From the NCBI RefSeq assembly GCF_010389155.1, contig NC_057764.1, positions 16,740,001 through 16,804,000 of the forward strand: a DNA stretch of 64,000 bases, in the 5' to 3' direction. The position numbers and the translations under genes are program-made. The first letter of the stretch is position 1; the number at the start of each line of letters is the position of its first letter. Of this stretch, positions 56,001 to 64,000 are shown one piece after another. The stretch is from Erigeron canadensis. Lineage: Eukaryota > Streptophyta > Magnoliopsida > Asterales > Asteraceae. The notes under the pieces were generated by a model that saw only the letters and a list, made by a program, of their open reading frames with translations, searched no databases and had not been told where the DNA came from.

Positions 56001-58925
56001 TCATTTGGTGGAAAGCCTACCGGATCACATTGATACTCATCTCAAACCTTCTATTGAAATTCCACCACAAGTTGAGTTGAAAGAGCTCCCATCTCATTTG
56101 AGGTATTTACGTCAAATTGAAGATGAAGAAGAAGAAGAAGTGTGCGGACAGCAGCTTGTTGTCAACACCATATCTGATTTTTCATTTATGTAAAAAACTC
56201 TTATACACTTTACATATTGTTTTGGTAAAAAAAAAAGGCTTTTCAATATCAACCATTGTGGATGCTCTAGGTCCATTGGTGGCAAGCTAAGTAGTACTTG
56301 ATCGAGAAGAATATTAGGGGCAAGGGTGTGGTGCCGATTGGAAGAAGTTCAAGAAAGGGCTTTGTTAAAAGTGCTCAAGGAGTATAAGGCGACCATTGGG
56401 TGGACAATTGCCGATTTGAAAGGCATTAGTCCATCATATGTGATGCATAAGATAATCACCGATTCTGAAGCAAAGCCTTCACGTGATGCTCAAAGAAGGT
56501 TGAATCCTCATATGCGTGAAGTGGTGAAGAAAGAGGTACTTAAATGGTTGGATGCTGGAATTATTTACCCAATTTCAGATAGTATATGGGTAAGTCCAAC
56601 ACAAACGGTACCTAAGAAAGCTGGAATACAAGTGGTGAAAGGAGATAGTGGTGAGAAAATTGCAACCCGACCAATCATTGACTACCGAAAGTTGAACACC
56701 GCTACGTCAAAAGATCATTTCTCATTTCCATTCATTGATCAAATCATCGAGAAACTTGTAGGTTAGAAGTTTTATTGCTTTCTAGATGGATATTCGGGTT
56801 ATAATCAGATTGCTATTCATCCTGATGACCAACACAAGACCACATTTACATGCCCCTATGGGACTTTTGCCTTTAGGCGAATGCCATTTGGGTTATGTAA
56901 TGCTCCCGCCACCTTCCAAAGGTGTATGATGAGTATCTTTTCCGATATGGTCGGTGATTCTCTAGAAATTTTTATGGATGATTTTTCAATTTTTGGCCAA
57001 ACCTTTGATAATTGTCTTAAGGAGCTTACAAAAGTTTTGAAAAGATGTGTTGAGACAAATTTGGTGTTAAGTTGGGAAAAGAGCCACTTCATGGTTCAAG
57101 AAGGGACGGTTTTGGGTCATGTAATTTCAAATAAAGGCATGGAAGTTGACCGAGCCAAAATCAAAGTGATTTCTACCTTACCCCCTCCAACCAATGTTAA
57201 AGGTGTTCGCTCTTTTCTTGGACATTCCGGGTTTTATAGAAGGTTCATCAAGGGATTTAGTGTCATTACAAAACCTTTGTGTAATTTGTTACTAAAAGAT
57301 GTACCTTTTGTTTTTGATAATGAGTGTTTATAAGCTTTCGAAACTTTAAAAGAGAAATTGGTTGAAGCCCCCATTTTGCAATCACCTAATTGGTCCATGT
57401 CTTTTGAAATTATGTGTGATGCAAGTGACTTTGCAATTGGGGCTGTTTTGGGACAACGGGTAGACAAGAAACCCGTTGTGATTTATTATGCAAGCAAAAC
57501 TTTATCGGATGCCCAATTGAATTATACAACTACCGAAAAAGAATTGCTTGTGGTTGTTTATGCACTTGACAAGTTTCGTTCTTACATTTGTGGTAGCAAG
57601 GTTATAGTATACACAGATCATAGCGCAGTGAAGCATTTGATAGAGAAAAAGGATGCAAAGCTAAGGCTAATTCGATGGGTGTTGTTGCTACAAGAGTTTG
57701 ATTTGGAGATCCGAAATAAGAAAGGAAGTGAGAACGTGGTGGCGGACCACTTGTCAAGAAATCAAGTCATGGATGGTGAATCAACCAAGGAGATCAATGA
57801 AACCTTTTCGGATGAACATTTACTAACTGTTTATGTTGTCCCTTGGTATGCAAATTTTGTGAATTTCTTGTCTGCAGGTAAGATACCGGAACATTGGCCT
57901 AAAAGAAAGAAGCAACAGTTCTTGGCACAAGCAAAGCAATACATTTGGGACGAGCCGAATTTGTTCAAGATTGGCCCGGATCAATTGGTGAGAAGATGTG
58001 TTCCGGAAGAAGAGATTCAAGAGGTGCTGACTCATGCACACTCATTTGCATGTGGAGGTCACTTCAACGGTCAAAAGACAGGTTATAAGGTTTTAATGTG
58101 TGGTTCGTTTTGGCCTAGTATATTTAAGGATGCCGCTGAATTTGTTAAGAAATGTGTGAGATGTCAACAATTAGGTAGTATCACCAAGAGGAATGAAATG
58201 CCCATGCAACCCATTTTAGTTGTTAACATTTTTGATGTGTAGGGCATTGATTTCATGGGTCCCTTCCCTAATTCCTTTGGTAATTACTACATTTTAGTGG
58301 CCGTAGACTATGTTTCCAAAAGGGTAGAAGCCATAGCCACCAAAACCAATGACCATACCGTTGTTTGTAAGTTTGTGCAAAGCAATATCTTTTCAAGATT
58401 TGGAATCCCTCGTGTCATCATAAGTGATGGGGGGTCTCATTTTAAAAATTTTCAGTTTGGCAAATTTCTTAAACGATATGGCGTAAACCACCGAATTGTT
58501 ACTCCTTACCACCCACAAACAAGTGGTCAAGTTGAGGTTTCCAATAGGCAAATTAAAGAAATTTTGCAAAAGACGGTTAGGCCCAATAGAAAAGATTGGT
58601 CTATCAAACTCAATGATGTTTTATGGGCCTACTGTACCGCTTTCAAAACGCCTATTGGAACCACACCATATCAGTTGGTTTATGGAAAGGGTTGTCATCT
58701 TCCAATTGAGCTTGCACATAGAGCATTGTGGGCCGTTAAGGCCGTTAACATGGATTTTGAGAATGCAGGTAAAGAGAGATTGAAATTGAAGATCCAAAAT
58801 ATGGAATGAAGTAAATGGTCAACGGACACCGCTTGAAGCCGTATTTGGATGCAACCGACATCAATGGAACAACAAAGGAAATTGTGAACTTCATCTCAAG
58901 TCCACCATCTTATGAGGTTTCTTAA
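53014..58925 (+). pseudogene. Athila-like gag-pol, single frame with stops
   Basis: From ATG 53014 one frame continues to 58809, interrupted only by stops at 54139, 54397, 54793, 56191, 56764, 57331 and 58240. Domains in order: gag (retrotrans_gag, near 53640-54110), CCHC knuckle CESCDELGHMTLQC (about 54337), aspartic protease LLDMGAGVSILPG (55465; the usual Thr of D-T-G is Met), RT with FLDGYSGYNQI and catalytic FMDDFSIFG (about 56970), RNase [14 protein letters not shown] (57418), HHCC integrase finger (about 58030-58170), and integrase core with [15 protein letters not shown] and GQVEVSNRQ. After 58806 a deletion removes most of the integrase C-terminus; its last piece (NGHRLKPYLD to YEVS) resumes in another frame and ends at 58923-58925. 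Between 56100 and 56325 an acidic, poorly conserved linker replaces the usual protease-RT joint. Confidence 0.9.
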
Positions 58926-59800
58926 ATCGTTTGAAGTAATGTCGGGCTGAGGACAATAAACTTAGCGCTAAACGGGAGGCAACTCGTTGTTTGTTTGTTT
59001 TCTATCTTCAATTTCGGTATGTTTTCGCTTTCGTGCATTTTTATTTAGTTGTTTAGTGTTTCGTCGTATAGTTGCACAAGTTGGATAATTTTCGGCATCC
59101 ATACTTGAGAATTAAGTTGGGGAAGGTTGGTTGGGTAAAAAGAAGAAGACGTTTTTGCAATTGTTCTAGCTTCAGGTGTACATTGCGGACAATGTACCAT
59201 TATGTTGGGGAATGGAGTTTAATTTAGATAACAAGTGCAAAAGAACTTTGATTGTGGTTAATTAGAGTTTTAATTCTAATTTGACTAATTAGAGTTTTAA
59301 TTTTAATTAAAGTTTTAAAAGTCTTAATGTGGCTGTAGTTAAAAAAAAAAAGGGTCGTCTGGGGTGATCAACTAGAGCCGTCGGACTGTTGACCAAGTCA
59401 ACAGATAAAAAAAAGTGTTTATTTTATTTATTAATTCTAAAATTTGGAAAAATCCTTTTTAATTGCAGCCGCTAAAAACAAAAGAGTCGATCCATTCCAT
59501 TCCTTATTCTCTTTCGATCTTTCCCTCTCTTTTCTTCTTCTCCAAATTTTCTCCATAAACCCTAGACCTTCAAATCATCATATCTCCTTCAATTCTCAAC
59601 TAATTCGAACAATTCTTAACTCTAAATCGCATAATTTTTCGAGAGCTACAAAACCCTTATCTTTATTTGTAAAATTTCAGCCTCGGTTCTTCGGTTTAAG
59701 TGAGTATAAAAAACGAATTTTTGGAGAGTTTTCTTGTTTTTGTTTTTTATTATTAACCTTTATTAATGTTTAATACTTTTTGGTTAATGTTGTTAATACG
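58926..59800 (+). other. Athila-like spacer between pol and extra ORF
   Basis: It is non-coding and contains GGGAGGCAACTCG and two internal polypurine-like blocks (GTTGGGGAAGG at 59115, TGTTGGGGAATGG at 59198) resembling the true tract at 62873. ORF 59444-59773 looks like a leader region, not a gene. Confidence 0.5.
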
Positions 59801-61528
59801 ATGAGGAAGAAAGCAGGACCATTGATGAAAACTCTAGCCAAATCAACTGAGCCCATGACTTCGAATCAACCTCAACAAAAAAGGAAAAGAAAGATGGTTA
59901 ATTATGATGAAGAAGATGACACAACTCAAGAACAAGCAATGGAAGTTCAACAACAAGAAGAAAAGCCCGAATGGCCATGTAATAAGTCCTTATCCTCTTT
60001 ACCTTATAAATGGCAATATGAATTGTTTATAGATAAAATTGGTACGATAGAAAACATGAAAAAACAATTGTTGGGTGAAAGGAAAGTTGTGTTGAAAGAT
60101 TTTAGGGGTTTTGGGTTTATTGAGGCTTTTGAAAATATTGGTTGGAAAAATGCCTTAGTATGGAATAATAATGCTGATCCTGAAGTGAATTTAGAGGGCA
60201 TTATTGAATGGTTGGGTACATTGAAAAAAGTTGCCGGTAAGAAACCTCTCGAGACCACCAAGTTAGTCGGTAAAGTAGATGGTAAAGATGTAACAATGTC
60301 TTTTGAAACTTTGGATAAAATAGTGAAGTTTGATTTAGGTGCTAAGTCGAAAAAGCCATTTCATTTTGTGTCTGATGATGTTTTGAGTGGGGTAGATCGT
60401 ACGAATTGGGTGGAAATGCTAGGTGAGTTGTTTATTTATCTTAGTGATGTTTTGAACTTAAACATTAAGTTAAGTTGTGCGAGATTGAAACCATTACCTC
60501 GATTTCTTATGAATGTCATTAGTTGGAATGTGTGCCCTAGAAGTAGTGACAGGTCATCAATGAGAAACCAAGAGGTTGTGGTGTTGTATGCTTTGGTAAC
60601 GGGAAAGTTGGCTTTGTCACTTAGACATATCATCATGACAAACATTTGGGAGGGCCGCAACAAGAAGGTAAAATTGATCATTCCTTATCCGAGGCTCATT
60701 ACTCGCCTTATTCTGTTACACAAAGCCGCTACCGTTGACTCACTCATAGTCCCGGTTAATCAAATTGTTGTCACCATGAAGAAGTTGTTGAATGGACCTG
60801 AGTGGGCTTTGGATGATAGACCCCAATGTAGGATTCTAAAGGATTTGAAGTCAAAGGGGCGTTTGATAGCTTCTAAGGATGGCTTAACTTTGGAGGAGGT
60901 TGAGGCTCAACTAGAGCCTGTGGAGCCAGTGGGTGGTGACGAGCATGGTGAGCCTAGTGGTAATAATGAGGGGAATGAGGAAGAACCACCAAGGATATGT
61001 GGTGGTGTGTTAGATGCTGGAATCGGAAGAAATAGGCCGAGTGTTGGGATTAAGCGGCCTAGTGACTATCATCGATGGACTTCTTTTGAGAGAAATATGT
61101 GGGATTTGGCTGCTCAACAAGCTGAAGAAGCAAGAGTTAGGCGACAGAAACAGAGAGATTATGAGCGGGCAATGACATATGCTCATGAGTTGGAAATTAG
61201 GAGGAGATTCCAATATACTGAAGCTGTTCGTCATCATGAAGATCACACTACAGGACTTCCTTTTATCGAGACTCCTCCAGTTTATAACTTCCAGACCATA
61301 GGAGATGATGAGGAGGAGAAACACCCGACTTATCCTCAGAGCCACGATTTTGAGTGGTTACCACGACAGTCTTGTGTGGGTCGGATGGAGACTGGTCCGA
61401 GTGATCCTCCAGCATCATCTTCTGCAGCTTCTTCTTCTACTGCTGCTCATGATTCATTTGATGGCCAGTCTTTGTATCAGAGTTTGATGGAGTCCATCTT
61501 TGGACCACCTCAGGGTTCACGACAGTGA
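59801..61528 (+). CDS. Athila-like extra ORF (plant retroelement ORF2), intact
   Basis: The frame encodes 575 aa from ATG 59801 (MRKKAGPLMK). It has a Lys/Arg cluster QQKRKRKM near residue 32 (possible nuclear signal), an acidic stretch, then a conserved-looking core WQYELFIDKIGTIENMK to RNQEVVVLYALVTGKLALSL. The core resembles the plant transposon protein domain found in Athila second ORFs. A Glu/Gly-rich linker, a helical basic region (EEARVRRQKQRDYERAM) and a Ser/Ala-rich tail follow. No clear signal peptide or transmembrane segment is seen, so an envelope role is not supported. It is fully open although gag-pol upstream has seven stops. Its function in these elements is not known. Confidence 0.7.
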   Translation: MRKKAGPLMKTLAKSTEPMTSNQPQQKRKRKMVNYDEEDDTTQEQAMEVQQQEEKPEWPCNKSLSSLPYKWQYELFIDKIGTIENMKKQLLGERKVVLKDFRGFGFIEAFENIGWKNALVWNNNADPEVNLEGIIEWLGTLKKVAGKKPLETTKLVGKVDGKDVTMSFETLDKIVKFDLGAKSKKPFHFVSDDVLSGVDRTNWVEMLGELFIYLSDVLNLNIKLSCARLKPLPRFLMNVISWNVCPRSSDRSSMRNQEVVVLYALVTGKLALSLRHIIMTNIWEGRNKKVKLIIPYPRLITRLILLHKAATVDSLIVPVNQIVVTMKKLLNGPEWALDDRPQCRILKDLKSKGRLIASKDGLTLEEVEAQLEPVEPVGGDEHGEPSGNNEGNEEEPPRICGGVLDAGIGRNRPSVGIKRPSDYHRWTSFERNMWDLAAQQAEEARVRRQKQRDYERAMTYAHELEIRRRFQYTEAVRHHEDHTTGLPFIETPPVYNFQTIGDDEEEKHPTYPQSHDFEWLPRQSCVGRMETGPSDPPASSSAASSSTAAHDSFDGQSLYQSLMESIFGPPQGSRQ

Positions 61529-62872
61529 TTGGTACTTTCCTTCCATATTTTTTATTTCTCTTGTGTGACTATGTGTTTTTCTGTGTTTGTTTTATGTTTT
61601 TGCATTTTCAATCCGTAGGTAGATTTAATTTTGTATCATTTTCAATTATGTTTCTAGTTTAGATGTTGATTTACTTTCTTGTAACATGGAATTGAATCAA
61701 AGAGACAAAATGTTCGAGTTATATTAGCTATACATGTTTGTAAAATGAGATTTTCTTGTGATTGGATGAGTACATGTAAGTGGGGCTAGGTAGTGTAGAC
61801 TAGGTTGCATGATATGATTGACTTATGAGCCGCTTGATAGAGTTGCTAGCAAGTAAAAAGATAGAAATGTGCAAATAAGGGTAATATGCCAATTGTGAGT
61901 CATAATGCATGTATCACACTTATATATCCGTTATATCCTTCAATTTCATGAGAGAAAAACGCCTCGTCAACGATTGATTTAGATTGTTAGCATAGCATTA
62001 TTTCTCGTGATCATTATCATATTGTGTGATCCATTATTGTACATTAGGTTAGAACTAGTACACTTACCGTGTCGAGACCTCTAGCTTGGATTATATGCTT
62101 AAAATTATAAAACAATCATACAATTCATTCCATGCTCCACCTCACCTCGTCATGAAATTCGTTAATTGTTCAAAGTTGTGTTATTTATGATGATGAATCG
62201 AAAGAAAGAACAAATTAAAGTCAAATTGAAAAATCCGGTTGAAAAGTCAAAGTATATGGTCATAAGTGAAATTCACTTCAATTATCCATGTAAGTTGATC
62301 AAAAGAACCAAAAGCGAAATGTTCTTAAATCATTCTAGTAAATCAACCAAATGAGAATCCTTATCATATTTCATCCCATTATTTTCATCAAACTTGTATG
62401 AATACCGAAGTGATAGTTTGAGTTATGAAGTCTTGGTTCGATTTGTGTACTAGCCTATGACTTTTAGTGTGCAATAATGAGTTGTGAGCTTTATATATAT
62501 ACATATTAGCACATCTTTTGCTAATTCACCAAAAATATGAACCGAGGGGAGTGCACATTGTGAGAGTGTGATGCATGTAATGTGGTAAACTTGAGGTTTA
62601 TTAGGTTTACTTGCACATTTATATATTTCTATTTGCTAGTCGTAAATCTTTTGATAGTTGTAAGTCTTGTGAGTTGGTTGTGTTATGTAATTTGGTTTGC
62701 ATTACTTAGTTTCGCCCAAGTGTACTTGGAAGATTGCTTGAAGATTGAGTTTTACAAATATATATAATTGATATAACTCCTATATAGTGTTTCTTTGGTG
62801 ATAGGAAGTATTATGAGATTGTAAGTTGACTTGTCACATGATGAATGCCTTTTTCGGGACGAAAAAGAGTTA
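61529..62872 (+). other. Athila-like 3' non-coding region
   Basis: No ORF above about 60 codons has features. It ends at the polypurine tract. Confidence 0.6.
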
Positions 62873-62884
62873 AGTTGGGGAATG
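62873..62884 (+). other. Polypurine tract of Athila-like element
   Basis: AGTTGGGGAATG lies directly before TGATAAACACC of the 3' LTR, as in Athila elements. Confidence 0.8.
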
Positions 62885-62969
62885 TGATAAACACCTAATC
62901 CGTACTACTTTAAGATATGAAAACGGACATGTTTTGTGAATGTTAATAGACGATTAGGGTGTTTTTATG
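62885..62969 (+). repeat. 3' LTR of Athila-like element, first 85 bp
   Basis: It matches 51724-51808 with three transitions and stops abruptly where the copia LTR begins. Confidence 0.85.
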
Positions 62970-63611
62970 TGTGAGTCCCTCGATAGCTACAGATCGCTCT
63001 CGAGATCGTCTATTGTTACGTCGTGAGTGCGGAATCCTCACGAGATAACTAGTTTGATTAGTTATCGTGTATATCGCTAATTATCAATTTAATAATCAAC
63101 CATATGATGCTATATTCGTTTCTATAAGCTATAGAACGAACTTAGTCGCCTGGTGTGTGTGTATGTCGAATGTGTTACCTCAATTTAGGGTATTCATTCG
63201 TATATATATGTTTCAGATCGAAACTGGGCTTGCTGGGATTTGTTCTTACGAACTTAGCAGCCCAGCCCATGTAACGAAGTTAATCTTCGTTTGTACCAAA
63301 CGAAGTTTATCTTCGTTTGCCTCTAACAAAGATATTCCTTATCTTCGTTAGATGTAAGACTTGGTTATATTCCTAAATGTTTCATCAACAAGGAATCCTA
63401 ACACATATTATGTTTGTACTTGTATAACACACAACAAACATCATACATAACATATATATAACACCAAAACATGTAATCGATCATTACCAAAACATAAAGT
63501 CCATAATCTATCAATTACATATATATAGATACGACATAAAGTAACATAATGTCTTAATCTAAAAGACAGATCAAATCTAAGTTGCTGTTGTCACATCAAC
63601 GTGCATCAACA
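62970..63611 (-). repeat. 3' LTR of second copia-type element
   Basis: Bounded by the broken Athila LTR on the left and the polypurine tract on the right. It holds repeats of CTTCGTTTG (63285-63320). The left end could also be 62972, because TGTG allows two readings. Confidence 0.65.
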
Positions 63612-63662
63612 AACTCCCCCTTGACAGCAGCACCTTCGATTTCTTCAGTCTTCAAAATCTGG

Positions 63663-64000
63663 TCATCCATCAAATAACAATCTTCTGCTATTTGCATGGA
63701 TATCTTCATGTAAGCAAAGTTGAAGAATCTTACGATAACGGCTTTCTTCATGCTTCCAAAACGGCAAGAACGAACATTCTGTATCGTATAACTTCCTTAG
63801 ATCATTTCTTGAGAAGTTCACCAACTGCATCGGATCATATACTTTTCTCAACAAAATCTTCTTCTTCGAGTCTGCATACATCTTCGCTTCACCAGAGTTT
63901 CGATCAATTTCCCAATTATCCATCTTGTCCAAGACGTCTTGTGCCCATTTCTTGGCAGGGACTTTGATCATACACTTGACGTCATGTTGAACATACTCAA
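63663..64000 (-). CDS. Partial ORF beside polypurine tract, unknown
   Basis: The frame is open from the window edge to TGA at 63663. It shows VPAKKWAQDVLDKMDNWEID, KKKILLRKVYDPMQLVNFSR, LRKLYDTECSFLPFWKHEE and RKILQLCLHED. The protein is basic and probably helical. It is not the RNase H end expected before a copia polypurine tract, so it is either an extra 3' ORF of this element or captured sequence. No family is recognised. Confidence 0.45.
   Translation of the reverse strand, partial: EYVQHDVKCMIKVPAKKWAQDVLDKMDNWEIDRNSGEAKMYADSKKKILLRKVYDPMQLVNFSRNDLRKLYDTECSFLPFWKHEESRYRKILQLCLHEDIHANSRRLLFDG

Larger units (their letters stand above)
51724..62969 (+). mobile_element. Athila-like Ty3/gypsy retrotransposon
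   Basis: Order: 5' LTR (51724-52816), tRNA-Asp-type PBS (52822), gag-pol pseudogene (53014-58925), the GGGAGGCAACTCG-type sequence usual after Athila pol (58975), an extra 575-aa ORF (59801-61528), a non-coding stretch of 1.3 kb, polypurine tract (62873-62884) and the first 85 bp of the 3' LTR (62885-62969). The LTR starts differ by three transitions in about 85 bp. The 3' LTR is cut by a copia insertion, so the right boundary and target duplication are outside the visible sequence. Confidence 0.88.
62970..64000 (-). mobile_element. Second copia-type element, runs off right edge
   Basis: An LTR of about 640 bp (62970-63611) has TG/CA ends: TGTTGATGCACG on the minus strand at 63611 and ACTCACA at 62970. 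It is followed on its upstream side by a polypurine tract, read on the minus strand as GTCAAGGGGGAGTT (63612-63625). It lies inside the 3' LTR of the Athila-like element. Only the 3' end is visible. Confidence 0.75.

Noticed and set aside
59801..61528. Envelope-like protein call for the Athila-like extra ORF
   Set aside because: No signal peptide, transmembrane segment or fusion-type feature is visible, so only a family-position label was given.

Overview
The window is nuclear DNA of a flowering plant. It holds spliced genes with GT-AG introns, a P-class PPR gene, Ty1/copia and Athila-like Ty3/gypsy retrotransposons, Helitrons, PIF/Harbinger and hAT-type elements, and long AT-rich intergenic stretches. 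The style of the retroelements suggests an asterid, perhaps Asteraceae, but that is inference only. No rRNA, CRISPR or bacterial-type operon is present.

Four host genes can be supported. (1) 20988-28059 (+): a 15-exon SAPS-domain gene (SIT4/PP6 phosphatase-associated family). It stays in frame across all exons except for one TAG in exon 7, and it lacks the usual N-terminal exon. (2) 32355-33563 (+): an intact intronless mitochondrial-type PPR protein like Arabidopsis PPR336. (3) 34678-35091 (-): a 137-aa protein of unknown function. (4) 37890-42996 (-): an intact 11-exon N6-methyl-AMP deaminase (MAPDA/ADAL), 353 aa after conceptual splicing.

The rest is mostly nested mobile DNA. At 1778-14399 a TGTAA...TTACA LTR-like unit is split by a minus-strand copia element (4115-13892) with 5-bp target duplications. 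The 15-21 kb region holds a decayed MULE-type fragment, a PIF/Harbinger-like element (16043-18178) and a Helitron (18872-20736) that lies within repeated copies of SAPS exon 1. At 29860-31924 lies a long-inverted-repeat element next to the PPR promoter. At 45586-49408 a solo LTR with perfect 5-bp target duplications contains a Harbinger element (45679-47556) with perfect 3-bp duplications. At 51724-62969 lies an Athila-like element with a dead gag-pol and an intact extra ORF. Its 3' LTR is cut by a second minus-strand copia element that runs off the right edge.

The most unusual signals are these. An array of at least eight short palindromes (core ACGATCT...AGATCGT) lies in the untranslated leader of the first copia element. 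Five hAT-style non-autonomous elements have inverted arms built from one repeated short word, and the word is different in each element. The two copia LTRs share R-U5 but have unrelated U3 promoters. Two features of the SAPS gene may alter splicing: a frame-neutral exon that carries the only stop codon, and a 77-bp duplication of a splice acceptor.
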